A stretch of DNA of 64,000 nt from DATBLE01 sp963775695 (lineage in GTDB: Bacteria; Actinomycetota; Thermoleophilia; Gaiellales; Gaiellaceae): the NCBI GenBank assembly GCA_963775695.1, contig CAVZJU010000015.1, positions 1-64,000 on the forward strand. The letters are read 5' to 3'. The notes under the pieces are model-generated. The model saw only the letters and a program-made list of their open reading frames with translations. It was not told the origin of the DNA and did no database searches. Position numbers and translations under genes: made by a program. Positions 33,110-41,075 of the stretch are shown here, piece by piece. Every line of letters starts with the position of its first letter. Position 1 is the stretch's first letter.

Positions 33110-34071
33110 CGCTCGCCTCCGACGTCGGGGGTGCCGTAGGTGTGGAAGCTCTCGATCGTCTGCACGCCCCAGAACTGGCCGCGGGCGCGCTCGGCCGCCG
33201 TCCAGGTGACGGGCTCGTAGTCGGGGTCGAAGACGAAGTAGCCGCCGGTGGTCACCTCGATCCGGTTGCCTCCCGGCTCGAAGCCGTAGAGGAAGAAACC
33301 CTGGGCGACACCGTGCTTCGAGGGAGCGGCTTCGATCGGGACGTCGTTGTCGACGAACAGATCGGCGGCGCGCAAGCACTCCTCGCGCGTGTCCACCCAG
33401 AAGGCAAGGTGGTGCAGGCGGCCGCGGGCGCCGTAGTGGTCGGCGACGTAGATCAGCTCGTGCGCGGCGATCGAGAGGCTCATCCACGCGCCCTGCTCGG
33501 TTCCGTCGTCCAGCTCGATCCGCTCGTACAGCCGGTAGCCGAGGAACTGCTGGCAGAACTCACGGCTGGCGCGGACCTCGGCGGCGAGGAGGTTGACGTG
33601 GTCGAGCCGCTTGACCGCCGCGCCGCGGCCGACGTAGCGCTGCGGCTGGTTGCGCCACGACGGCTTCAGATGCTCGGGGGCGACATAGCGCTCGGCCTCG
33701 TAGTAGAGCTCGAAGACGTGGCCGTCGGGGTCCTCGAAGCGGAAGGCCGGGCCGTGGCCGACGTCCCCCTCGATCCAGCCCCGGCCGAGGCCCGTCTGCT
33801 CGATTGCGGCGACCCGGCGCTCGAGCGCCTCGGGGCTCCAGGTGCGCAGGGCGAGGTGGCCCAGGCCGCCCTGCGGCGACTCGGTCAGCTTCAGGCTGTA
33901 GCGGAGGTAGTCGCCCCAGCCGCGCAGGTAGACCGACTGCCCGTCGCGCGCCTCCTCCTCCATCCCGAGCACGTCGACGAAAAAGCGCAGGCTCTCGTCG
34001 GCTTTCGGCGTGAGCAGCTCGGCGTGGCCGATGCGGGCGACGTCGTGGAGAACGTGTTGCGATCCCGTCAC
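33106..34071 (-). CDS. Type I (VOC) extradiol ring-cleavage dioxygenase
   Basis: About 321 residues with two VOC domains, as in catechol 2,3-dioxygenases. The first reads HAELLTPKADESLRFFVDVL and the second reads LDHVNLLAAEVRASREFCQ (metal His), GRLHHLAFWVDTRE (metal His) and FEPGGNRIEVTTGGYF (metal Glu). The iron 2-His-1-Glu set is intact. The family opens catechols beside the hydroxyls, giving a yellow muconic semialdehyde. Here the substrate is probably a demethylated lignin acid. The GTG start (34071) overlaps a perfect 17-base palindrome and has no good SD; an upstream ATG at 34119 is possible. Its stop overlaps the fusion gene's start (ATGA). Confidence 0.82.
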   Translation of the reverse strand: MTGSQHVLHDVARIGHAELLTPKADESLRFFVDVLGMEEEARDGQSVYLRGWGDYLRYSLKLTESPQGGLGHLALRTWSPEALERRVAAIEQTGLGRGWIEGDVGHGPAFRFEDPDGHVFELYYEAERYVAPEHLKPSWRNQPQRYVGRGAAVKRLDHVNLLAAEVRASREFCQQFLGYRLYERIELDDGTEQGAWMSLSIAAHELIYVADHYGARGRLHHLAFWVDTREECLRAADLFVDNDVPIEAAPSKHGVAQGFFLYGFEPGGNRIEVTTGGYFVFDPDYEPVTWTAAERARGQFWGVQTIESFHTYGTPDVGGER

Positions 34072-34087
34072 AGGGGTCTGACCCCTG
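34071..34087. repeat. Palindrome CAGGGGTCTGACCCCTG
   Basis: Eight-base arms around a single T, perfectly self-complementary, covering the dioxygenase start region. Same family as the words at 30853-30880 and 34175-34187. Could be an operator or a dispersed intergenic repeat. Confidence 0.55.
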
Positions 34088-34174
34088 CGGCAACGCGAAC
34101 AGACACGGCGCATTCGCACCGGGCACGCGCGAAGGCCACGGTTCCGCGAACGGATCCCAGCGGGAGACGCTGAA

Positions 34175-34187
34175 GGGGTCTGACCCC
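34175..34187. repeat. Palindrome GGGGTCTGACCCC
   Basis: Third location of the GGGGTCTGACCCC word, within the 133-base gap between the dioxygenase and the RraA-like gene. That gap holds nothing else recognisable. Confidence 0.5.
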
Positions 34188-34204
34188 GGCCATGTCCGCA
34201 ACGG

Positions 34205-34822
34205 TCATGGCTCTACGAGAGATCGCAGGCCGTCGAGGTCATAGGACAGAGCGCCCGCCTGGAGCTTCGCCCGCTTGTCGACCTCGCGGGCCGCACGGTC
34301 GCGTGCCGCCGCGAGCACTCCCTCCACGCGGTTCTGCTCGACGACGACCGCCCCGTCGGCGTCGAGCACGACGGCGTCGCCCTGACGGATCGTCGCCCCG
34401 CCGACCTCGACCGGCTCGCCGATCGTCCCCGGCACCTTCTTGTCGGCGCCTCGCACGCGCACCCAGTGGGCCCACACGGGTAGCCCGAGCTCGCGCAGCT
34501 CCTCGACGTCGCGAACGGCGGCGTCGACCAGCAGCGCGGCGACGCCGCGGCCCTTCGCCTGGGTGGCGAGCAGGTCGCCGACGAGGGCGACCGGCCGCGG
34601 CTCGGGCATCGTCAGCACGAGCACCTCGCCGGGCTCCGCCTCGGCGACGGCGGCGTGGACCATCAGGTTGTCGTCCTGGCCGCAACGCACCGTGCGGGCC
34701 GGGCCGGCGGCGCGCGAGCCTGCGATCACCTGGACGAGATCGATGTCGACGACCTGGGAGCGTCCCGCGGCCTCGTGGACGGTGGCCGACCCGAGCTCGG
34801 CCAGGGCCGCGTAGAAGCTCAC
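34205..34822 (-). CDS. RraA-family aldolase, GalC/LigK-like
   Basis: The 205-residue protein has the RraA/HMG-aldolase fold. EAAGRSQVVDIDL lies near the start, followed by the core GDLLATQAKGRGVAALLVD and AVRDVEELRELGLPVWA with the conserved substrate Arg and metal Asp. A GATIRQGDAVVLDADGAVVV strand pair completes it. This family includes 4-carboxy-4-hydroxy-2-oxoadipate aldolase, the last step of gallate and protocatechuate 4,5-cleavage, giving pyruvate and oxaloacetate. Co-location with a GalB-like gene (4-base overlap) supports that role over RNase-E inhibition. Confidence 0.78.
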   Translation of the reverse strand: MSFYAALAELGSATVHEAAGRSQVVDIDLVQVIAGSRAAGPARTVRCGQDDNLMVHAAVAEAEPGEVLVLTMPEPRPVALVGDLLATQAKGRGVAALLVDAAVRDVEELRELGLPVWAHWVRVRGADKKVPGTIGEPVEVGGATIRQGDAVVLDADGAVVVEQNRVEGVLAAARDRAAREVDKRAKLQAGALSYDLDGLRSLVEP

Positions 34823-35535
34823 AGAGCGTCCACCACCTGGGGCGTCACGCGCTGGAAGGCCTCGGCGAACTCGACGGCGTCGTTGCCGGACGACCGCCGC
34901 GCGTGGTTGCCGCGCCGCGCCGCGAGCTCCCCGTAGTAGGAGTGCAGATGGCTCTGGGCCTTCATCTCGGCCATGGCCGCCCGCTTCTGCTCGATCACCG
35001 GCGTGATGTCGACGAAGACGGTCGGGGTGAAGTTGCAGAGCTCGGGCTGGTGCGGCTCGAACAGCAGGAGCTCCGGCGGCTGGAACGGCCCGCCGAAGGC
35101 GCTCGCCGTCCCGGCCCCGGCGGCGAGGGCGCGTGCCTTCTCGACCGCGAAGAACGCCTCCGCGTGGTCGGGGTTGAACGGGTCGCGGTCGGTGTGCGTC
35201 AGGAGCACGTCCGGTGCGAACGCCCGGATCTTCGCGGCGATCGCGCTCAGACCGTCCCTGTCCACGACCAGCGGGTAGTCGCCGAGGTCGAGGCTCTCGA
35301 AGCTCGCCCCCAGGTGCGCCGCCGCGCGCTCGGCCTCCTCGCGGCGGACCACTTTGACGCGCTCGACCGTCATCCCCTCTTCCTTCCAGAGCTCGCCCGA
35401 CTCCCCGCGCTCGCCGTACGAGAGCGCCAGCACCTGCGCCGCTCCGCCGCCCGCGGTCGTGACCGCGATCGTGCCGCCCGCCCGCCAGACGAAGTCGGCG
35501 GAGTGCGCCCCGATCACCAGCATCCGGCGGCTCAC
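34819..35535 (-). CDS. PIG-L/LmbE-type protein, GalB-like 4-oxalomesaconate hydratase
   Basis: The 238-residue protein has VIGAHSADFVWRAGGTIAV near the N-terminus (metal HxxD) and DVLLTHTDRDPFNPDHAEA (metal His). The HSADFVWRAGG wording is characteristic of GalB, the zinc hydratase that converts 4-oxalomesaconate to 4-carboxy-4-hydroxy-2-oxoadipate, and not of sugar deacetylases. The partner aldolase gene follows with a 4-base overlap. Start taken as GTG 35535, just after GAGGGA; ATG 35523 is an alternative. Confidence 0.8.
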   Translation of the reverse strand: MSRRMLVIGAHSADFVWRAGGTIAVTTAGGGAAQVLALSYGERGESGELWKEEGMTVERVKVVRREEAERAAAHLGASFESLDLGDYPLVVDRDGLSAIAAKIRAFAPDVLLTHTDRDPFNPDHAEAFFAVEKARALAAGAGTASAFGGPFQPPELLLFEPHQPELCNFTPTVFVDITPVIEQKRAAMAEMKAQSHLHSYYGELAARRGNHARRSSGNDAVEFAEAFQRVTPQVVDAL

Positions 35536-35581
35536 ATTTCCCTCGCTACGCTCGGAAAATGTTCCACTCGCTCTGCTTGTC

Positions 35582-36511
35582 TTAGCCATTTCCGGCTCCG
35601 CCGGAACTGGCAAGCCTCCGCGACCCCTCGACCACCATCGTCCGGATCTCGTCCTCGGAGAATCCCCCCTCGAGCAGCTTGTCCGCCCAGATCGCCTGCC
35701 CGTCCTCGACCGGCGGGTAGTCCGGGTTGCCGCAGTCGCTGGAGAAGAAGTTGCGCTCGATCCCGACCGCGCGCACGCCCTCGAAGACGTGCTCGAACGT
35801 GGTCTTGCCGCTGTAGGGCGTCGTCAGGCAGCGCTCGAGCAGACAGCCCTTGTCCGCCAGCGCGACCTGATCTTCGATCGAGAAGTTCTGGCACGTGAAC
35901 TCCGGGTGGGTGATCACGACCGTCTTCACGCCGGCCGCGAACGCCCCGTCGACGACCGCGAAGGTGTCGTCGCGGCCGAGGTGGGCGGTGGCGAGGATCA
36001 GGTCGTGGCGCGCGATCGTCTCGAGCACGAGCCGGGTCTCGGGCAGAAGCCCGACGCCGCCGTCGGTCACCTCGACCGCCTCGATCGAGAAGCCGAGCCC
36101 GCGCAGCTCGTGCTGGAGCTTCGCCCACTGAGGCACCTTGTCGCCAGGCTTCGGCTCCGAGCGGCCGGCCGTCTCCGCGGGCGAGTCGACCGTCGGCATC
36201 CAGACGATGCGCGCGCCCTCGCGAGCCGCGATCTCGACCGCGAGCGGGTTCATTCCTCCGACCGCCCAGTTCAGCGTGATCGTCCCGATCGCACGCACCC
36301 CCGGAACCGCGGCGGAGACAATCTGGGCGCGCTCGGCGGTCGACGTGTAGTGCGACTTCAGGCCGAAGCCTGCGAGCCCGACCTCGGCGCAGCGGCGGGC
36401 CAGCGCGACGTCGTCGATCCGCCGTTCGGGGACGTCGGGAGCGACGTGGACGTGCAGGTCGTACGCCCCGCGGACGAGCGCACGCGCCCGGTCGGTCGGC
36501 TCCGGGGCCAT
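35582..36511 (-). CDS. DUF6282 amidohydrolase-like protein
   Basis: A 309-residue TIM-barrel hydrolase of the amidohydrolase superfamily. It has YDLHVHVAPDVPERRIDDVA (metal HxH, residues about 18-20), LKSHYTSTAERAQIV, DLILATAHLGRDDTFAV, TVVITHPEFTCQNFS and FFSSDCGNPDYPPVEDG (late metal Asp). First gene of the minus-strand ring-cleavage operon. The classical pathway needs a lactonase for 2-pyrone-4,6-dicarboxylate (LigI, also an amidohydrolase) between the dioxygenase and GalB steps. This protein could fill that step, as inference. It starts 40 bases from the divergent PEP-utilising gene. Confidence 0.75.
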   Translation of the reverse strand: MAPEPTDRARALVRGAYDLHVHVAPDVPERRIDDVALARRCAEVGLAGFGLKSHYTSTAERAQIVSAAVPGVRAIGTITLNWAVGGMNPLAVEIAAREGARIVWMPTVDSPAETAGRSEPKPGDKVPQWAKLQHELRGLGFSIEAVEVTDGGVGLLPETRLVLETIARHDLILATAHLGRDDTFAVVDGAFAAGVKTVVITHPEFTCQNFSIEDQVALADKGCLLERCLTTPYSGKTTFEHVFEGVRAVGIERNFFSSDCGNPDYPPVEDGQAIWADKLLEGGFSEDEIRTMVVEGSRRLASSGGAGNG

Positions 36512-36551
36512 GCCGCCAACTGTATTGGCGCCGTCGCGAGGATTGTTGACG

Positions 36552-38402
36552 ATGAGCGTAGAGTGGGCGAGGATCGACCGGCCCGTGGCCGACCGAGGAT
36601 CGTTCCCCAGCCCGTACGAGATCGAGACCCCGCCCGGCTGCGAGGGCTGGGAGGAGATGTACCCCTACTACGCCCTCTTCGACGAGCGCCGGCGCGAGGC
36701 CGACGAGCAGCGCTTCTGGTTCTGGAACTCGATGCACTTCCCGCTGCCGATGCCGGCCTTCGACGTCTTCTGCATCGACTCGCCGTACGACGGGATCGGC
36801 TCGTGGCAGAACAGGGTCTTCGCCGTCCCACCGGCCATGGGCATCGACTACCGCTGCGTGAACGGCTACATCTACATCTCCGGCAACGCCGTCACCGACC
36901 CGGAGAAGATCGCCGAGCGGGCGGAGTACTTCCAGGAGCGCGCCGGCTACTACTTCCAGAACTGGGACGACCTCTACGCCAAGTGGCGGGTGAAGGTCGA
37001 CGCAATGATCCGCGAGCTGACCGAGCTCGAGGTTCCCGACCTGCCGGAGTACGAGCCGCGCGAGGTCGTCTTCGGGAACGACCGCAACCTGCGCTTCTAC
37101 GAGGTGCTCGACGCGTACAGCCGCACGCTGCGGCTCGGCGACCTGATGTGGCAGCACCACAGCGAGTTCCTGCTGCTCGGCTACGGCGCGTACATGACCT
37201 TCAGCGAGTTCTGCAAGGGCCACCTGCCGGACATCCCCGACCAGCACATCGCCCAGATGGTCGCCGGCATCGACGTCATCCTCTGGAAGCCCGACGCCGA
37301 GCTGCGCCGGCTGGCCCGCCTGGCGATCGACACCGGCGTCGACCCGGCATTCGCCGAGGGCCGCACGCCGGAGGAGATCGACGCGGAGCTGGCCGAGAGC
37401 GACGCGGGCCGAGCCTGGCTGGCGGAGCTGGAGCAGGTCAAGGATCCCTGGTTCAACATGGCCACGGGTGACGGCCTCTACCACTACTACGGGAGCTGGC
37501 TCGACGACCCGTCGATCCCGTATGCGTCGCTGATCGGCCACGTCGCGGCGCTGAAGGCGGGCGAGGACATCGAGCGCCCGACCGCGCGGCTCGCGCGCGA
37601 GCGCGACCGCCTCGCCGAGGAGTACGGCTCGCTCCTCGACGACGAGGCCCGAAAGGGCTTCGAGGAGCTGCTCGCGCTCTCCCGCACCGTGTTCCCCTAC
37701 GTCGAGGAGCACAAGTTCTTCTGCGACTACTGGTTCCTGACGCGCTGGTGGAACAAGATCCGCGAGTTCGGCGCGCTGCTCGCCGAGCACGGCTTCCTCG
37801 AGGAGGCGGAAGACGTCTTCCAGCTCTCGCGCCACGAGGTCAACGGTGCGCTCGACGAGCTCGTGCTGACATGGTCGACCGGCGGCGAGCCGATCGGGCC
37901 GAAGCACTGGCCGCCGATCGTCGCGCGCCGCAAGGAGATCCTCGAGCGGCTCGCGAACTGGACGCCTCCGCCGGCGCTGGGAGCGGTGCCGGAGGCGGTG
38001 ACCGACCCGGCGCTCGTCATGCTCTGGGGCGTGACCACCGAACGGGTGCAGGAGTGGGCACGGAGCGTCGAGAGCGACGGTGCGCTCACGGGCACGGCGG
38101 CGTCTCCCGGCGTCGCCGAGGGGCCGGCGCGGGTGGTCAAGACCGTGACGGAGATCTCGGACATCCGCGAGGGCGAGATCCTCGTCTGCACGATCACTTC
38201 GCCGGCCTGGGCGCCGATCTTCTCCAAGATCGAAGCCGCGGTCACCGACATCGGAGGAGTGATGTCGCACGCCGCGATCGTCTGCCGCGAGTACGGCCTC
38301 CCGGCCGTCGTCGGCACGGGCCGCGCGACCTCGCAGATCCGCACCGGGCAGTTGCTCCGAGTCGACGGCTCGGCCGGCACGGTGACGATCCTCGATGGCT
38401 GA
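36552..38402 (+). CDS. PEP-utilising phosphotransferase large subunit (phenylphosphate synthase alpha-like), copy 2
   Basis: A 616-residue paralogue of the gene at 25839-27650, similar along its whole length (SFPSPYEIETPPGCEGWEEM; RFWFWNSMHFPLPMPAFDV; AQMVAGIDVILWKPDAEL). The C-terminal swivelling domain carries DIGGVMSHAAIVCREYG with the phospho-His at about 573, almost the position (569) known for the Thauera phenylphosphate synthase. No ATP-binding domain is present. The next gene supplies one and overlaps by 8 bases. Start placed at ATG 36552; an in-frame ATG at 36510 would overlap the divergent gene. Likely phosphorylates a phenolic or small organic acid with ATP via a His-bound phosphoryl group. 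Confidence 0.82.
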   Translation: MSVEWARIDRPVADRGSFPSPYEIETPPGCEGWEEMYPYYALFDERRREADEQRFWFWNSMHFPLPMPAFDVFCIDSPYDGIGSWQNRVFAVPPAMGIDYRCVNGYIYISGNAVTDPEKIAERAEYFQERAGYYFQNWDDLYAKWRVKVDAMIRELTELEVPDLPEYEPREVVFGNDRNLRFYEVLDAYSRTLRLGDLMWQHHSEFLLLGYGAYMTFSEFCKGHLPDIPDQHIAQMVAGIDVILWKPDAELRRLARLAIDTGVDPAFAEGRTPEEIDAELAESDAGRAWLAELEQVKDPWFNMATGDGLYHYYGSWLDDPSIPYASLIGHVAALKAGEDIERPTARLARERDRLAEEYGSLLDDEARKGFEELLALSRTVFPYVEEHKFFCDYWFLTRWWNKIREFGALLAEHGFLEEAEDVFQLSRHEVNGALDELVLTWSTGGEPIGPKHWPPIVARRKEILERLANWTPPPALGAVPEAVTDPALVMLWGVTTERVQEWARSVESDGALTGTAASPGVAEGPARVVKTVTEISDIREGEILVCTITSPAWAPIFSKIEAAVTDIGGVMSHAAIVCREYGLPAVVGTGRATSQIRTGQLLRVDGSAGTVTILDG

Positions 38403-39456
38403 GCTGACCAGGGCGTTGGCCGGGCTGCGCGCCGCCGACGGGACAGCGTACGGCGGCAAGAGCTCGGCACTCGGGGAGCTGATCGCCGCCGGGATCCCGG
38501 TGCCGCCGGGGTTCGCGGTCTCGACCGCCGCGTACCGCGCGTTCGTCGCCGGTGCGGGGCTCGAGCCCATGATCACCTCCGCGATGTCGGGCCTCGAGCC
38601 CGGCGACGTCGACGCGGTCGGGGCCGCGGCGCATCGGATCGGCGAGGCGATGCGGTCGGCGCCGATTCCCTCGTCCGTCCGCGACGAAGTGGCGGAGCGC
38701 TACGCGGAGCTCGGCGAGCCACCGGTCGCGGTGCGTTCGAGCGCGCTCGGCGAGGACAGCCAGGAAGCGACGTTCGCGGGGCAGCAGGAGACGTACCTGT
38801 GGGTGCGGGGCGCCGACCACGTGTGCGACGCGGTCCGCGACTGCTGGGTCAGCCTCTACAGTCCACCCGCGATCACCTACCGCGCGCGGCTGGACGCGGC
38901 GGCCGGCGGGCCTGCGATGGGCGTTGCCGTCCAGCAGATGGTCGACGCCGAGGTCTCCGGGGTGATGTTCACCTGCAACCCGGTGAGCGGCGACCCGAGC
39001 ATGGTCGCGATCAACGCGAGCTGGGGCCTGGGGCTGGCGGTGGTCGGCGGCGAGGTGACGCCCGACGACTTCCTGGTCAGCAAGGTCACGCGCGAGATCG
39101 TCCGCGAGCACGTGCACGTGAAGGACGTCGAGTACGTGCCCGACGAGGGCGGCCGCGGCACCGTCCGGCGGGAGGTAGATGAGGAGCGACGCGAGGTCAG
39201 GTGCCTCGACGGGGATTCGATGGAAGCGCTGGTCGAGGTCGGCCGCCGAGTGGAGCGTCACTTCGGCTCGGCGCAGGACGTCGAGTGGGCGATCGCGAGA
39301 GGCGGCGAGCTGCCCTCGAGCCTGTACGTCCTCCAGTCGCGGCCGGTCACGACCGGGCCGAAGCGCAAGGAGACGCCGAAGCCCGCCTCGGCGATGTCGC
39401 TGCTGATGAGCACGTTCGGCGCCGGGGCCCGAGATCCAGAAGGGACAGGCCTTTAG
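38395..39456 (+). CDS. PEP-synthase-type ATP-grasp subunit (phenylphosphate synthase beta-like)
   Basis: The 353-residue protein covers only the N-terminal ATP-binding half of PEP synthase: YGGKSSALGELIAAGIPVPPG, shown in part, then VAVRSSALGEDSQEATFAGQ, then AVQQMVDAEVSGVMFTCNPV, INASWGLGLAVVGGEVTPDD and LYVLQSRPVTT. It ends before the His domain, which the previous gene supplies. Size (about 38 kDa) and split match the small ATP-binding subunit of phenylphosphate synthase. The tail (EGTGL) is encoded inside a downstream inverted repeat, so it may be an add-on. Only one such subunit is seen for two large subunits in the window. Confidence 0.82.
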   Translation: MAELTRALAGLRAADGTAYGGKSSALGELIAAGIPVPPGFAVSTAAYRAFVAGAGLEPMITSAMSGLEPGDVDAVGAAAHRIGEAMRSAPIPSSVRDEVAERYAELGEPPVAVRSSALGEDSQEATFAGQQETYLWVRGADHVCDAVRDCWVSLYSPPAITYRARLDAAAGGPAMGVAVQQMVDAEVSGVMFTCNPVSGDPSMVAINASWGLGLAVVGGEVTPDDFLVSKVTREIVREHVHVKDVEYVPDEGGRGTVRREVDEERREVRCLDGDSMEALVEVGRRVERHFGSAQDVEWAIARGGELPSSLYVLQSRPVTTGPKRKETPKPASAMSLLMSTFGAGARDPEGTGL

Positions 39457-39521
39457 CCTTTCCCCTGCCTTCCGGTGGCACCGGCGCAAGGCCCGGGGAC
39501 CGGCTGAAGCCTGTCCCTTCT
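39438..39521. terminator. Inverted repeat between convergent genes
   Basis: AGAAGGGACAGGC (39438-39450) and GCCTGTCCCTTCT (39509-39521) are perfect 13-base complements, 58 bases apart, with smaller repeats inside. They sit between the convergent ends of the ATP-grasp gene and the dehydrogenase gene and could act in both directions. A related GACAGGC hairpin lies at 61722-61749. Confidence 0.5.
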
Positions 39522-39526
39522 AGGCC

Positions 39527-40255
39527 CTACTCGACCAACTCTGACAGAAGGTCCGCCGACGCTTGCGCAATCCAGGGCTCCACTCCCAGCTCGCGGAGAA
39601 GCTCGGCGGCGGCCTCCATCTCGTCCACCCGACGGGCGGCGTGCGCTCGGCTGCCCTCGAGCAGGCGGTCGAGCAGCGGTCGGCCGATCACCGAGGCGAT
39701 CTCGTCCTTCAGCCAGTCGCCGTGGCCCGCCGCCTCCGCGGCGGCCAGGCTCTCGACCGCGGAGGCGGCCAGGCCCTTCATGAACACCGAACGGACCAGC
39801 TTCATCGCGGCGGCGTCGCCCGCCTGGTCGGAGACGACCTGGACGGGCATCGCGAACGGGCCGAGCGCCTCGGCGAACGCGTGTGCGCCCGGACCGGAGG
39901 CCAGCGCAGGTGTGCCGATGCCCTTGGCCGGCACCGGCCCGAGCAGCGCGACGTCCGCGAATCGTCGGCCGACCAACGCCGCCAGCTCTCGCTTCAGCGC
40001 CGGCGCTGCGGTGTTCAGGTCCGCGTAGACAGCCGTCGGGCCGAGGGCGGCAACGGCCTCTCGCGCCACCTCGACAGCGACCTTGGCCGAGTTCACGCTG
40101 AGGACGACGTCGGCGGCGCCGACCGCGGCTGGCGCATCGGGCGCGCCGTCCGGCACGGCCGGGTCGTAGCCTCGCACCTGCGCGCCGGCTGCCCGGAGGT
40201 CGGCCGCGAGCCGGCCGCCGGCCTCGCCGAGGCCGAGGACCGCGAAGACGGCTAT
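39527..40255 (-). CDS. NAD(P)-dependent hydroxyacid-dehydrogenase-like protein with DUF1932 domain
   Basis: A Rossmann start AVFAVLGLGEAGGRLAADL, then VLSVNSAKVAVEVAREAV and TAVYADLNTAAPALKRELA, followed by AAAMKLVRSVFMKGLAAS, where the catalytic Lys lies. A C-terminal helical DUF1932-type domain ends the protein. The first ordinary initiator (GTG 40177) would delete the GxGxxG loop. The homology begins at an ATA codon (40255-40253) preceded by GAAGG, so either ATA is used or an ATG was altered. Full length is then 242 residues. Lies 10 bases after the molybdenum-hydroxylase medium subunit gene, so probably the same operon. Related to 3-hydroxyisobutyrate dehydrogenases; substrate unknown. 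Confidence 0.7.
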   Translation of the reverse strand: MAVFAVLGLGEAGGRLAADLRAAGAQVRGYDPAVPDGAPDAPAAVGAADVVLSVNSAKVAVEVAREAVAALGPTAVYADLNTAAPALKRELAALVGRRFADVALLGPVPAKGIGTPALASGPGAHAFAEALGPFAMPVQVVSDQAGDAAAMKLVRSVFMKGLAASAVESLAAAEAAGHGDWLKDEIASVIGRPLLDRLLEGSRAHAARRVDEMEAAAELLRELGVEPWIAQASADLLSELVE

Positions 40256-40265
40256 TTGGGAGCCT

Positions 40266-41075
40266 TCAGATCTGCTCGAGCGCCTGACGGGTGAGCACCT
40301 GTGCGAGGTGCGCCCGGTACTCGGCGCTGCCGGCGAAGTCGCTGGCCGGCTCCGCTCCCTCGGCTGCGTGGGCCGCGGCGTCGGCAGGAGAAGCGCCGCC
40401 GGCGACCGCCTGCTCGACCGCCCGTGCGCGCAGAGGTGTGCCGCCCATTCCGGCCAGGCCCACGTGCACGCCTCCGTTCAGGCGGACCGCAGCCACGGCG
40501 ACGGTGGCCCAGTCCTGCGCGCGGCGGACGTGCTTCAGGTACCGGCCGCCCTCGAACCTGGGCGCGCGCAGCTCGGTCAGCACCTCGTGCGGGCCGAGCG
40601 CGGTCTCGAACGGGCCCGTGAAGAACTCGGAGCCCGGGATCGTCCGTTCGCCGTCGGGCCCGCGGGCGACGAAGTCGGCGTCCAGGGTGAGGAGAACTGT
40701 GCCGAGGTCGGAGGCGGGATCGCCATGGGCGACCGAGCCGCCGATCGTGCCGCGATGGCGCACCTGCGGATCTCCCACGTTCCCCGCCACGCGGGCGACG
40801 AGCCCACAGCGTTGCGCCAGCACCGGGTCGAGCGCCAGGTCGGCATGCCGTGAGAGCGCACCGATCGCGATCCGGTCGCCGTCCTCGCGTACGTAGCGCA
40901 GGTCGTCGATCCGGCCGATGTCGACCAACAGGGACGGCCGCGCGAACCGCAGCTTGAGCAGCGGGAGCAGCGAGTGGCCGCCGGCGATCAGCTTGGCGTC
41001 GTCCGAGCCCTGGAGCAGCTCGATCGCCTCGTCGATCGAGGCGGCGCGCTCGTACTCGAAGGCGGCGGGGATCAC
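40266..41075 (-). CDS. Xanthine dehydrogenase family, FAD-binding medium subunit (CoxM-like)
   Basis: The 269-residue subunit shows FEYERAASIDEAIELLQ, the FAD loop LIAGGHSLLPLLKLRFARP, GALSRHADLALDP and the second FAD motif VGDPQVRHRGTIGGSVAHGDPASD. The C-terminal CO-dehydrogenase flavoprotein domain follows. It takes electrons from the iron-sulfur subunit. GTG start overlapping the small-subunit stop (GTGA). Third gene of a CoxL-CoxS-CoxM order on the minus strand. Confidence 0.9.
   Translation of the reverse strand: MIPAAFEYERAASIDEAIELLQGSDDAKLIAGGHSLLPLLKLRFARPSLLVDIGRIDDLRYVREDGDRIAIGALSRHADLALDPVLAQRCGLVARVAGNVGDPQVRHRGTIGGSVAHGDPASDLGTVLLTLDADFVARGPDGERTIPGSEFFTGPFETALGPHEVLTELRAPRFEGGRYLKHVRRAQDWATVAVAAVRLNGGVHVGLAGMGGTPLRARAVEQAVAGGASPADAAAHAAEGAEPASDFAGSAEYRAHLAQVLTRQALEQI

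Noticed and set aside
34072..34204. Riboswitch or RNA gene in the dioxygenase-aldolase gap
   Set aside because: Apart from two short palindromes no conserved RNA fold could be recognised.
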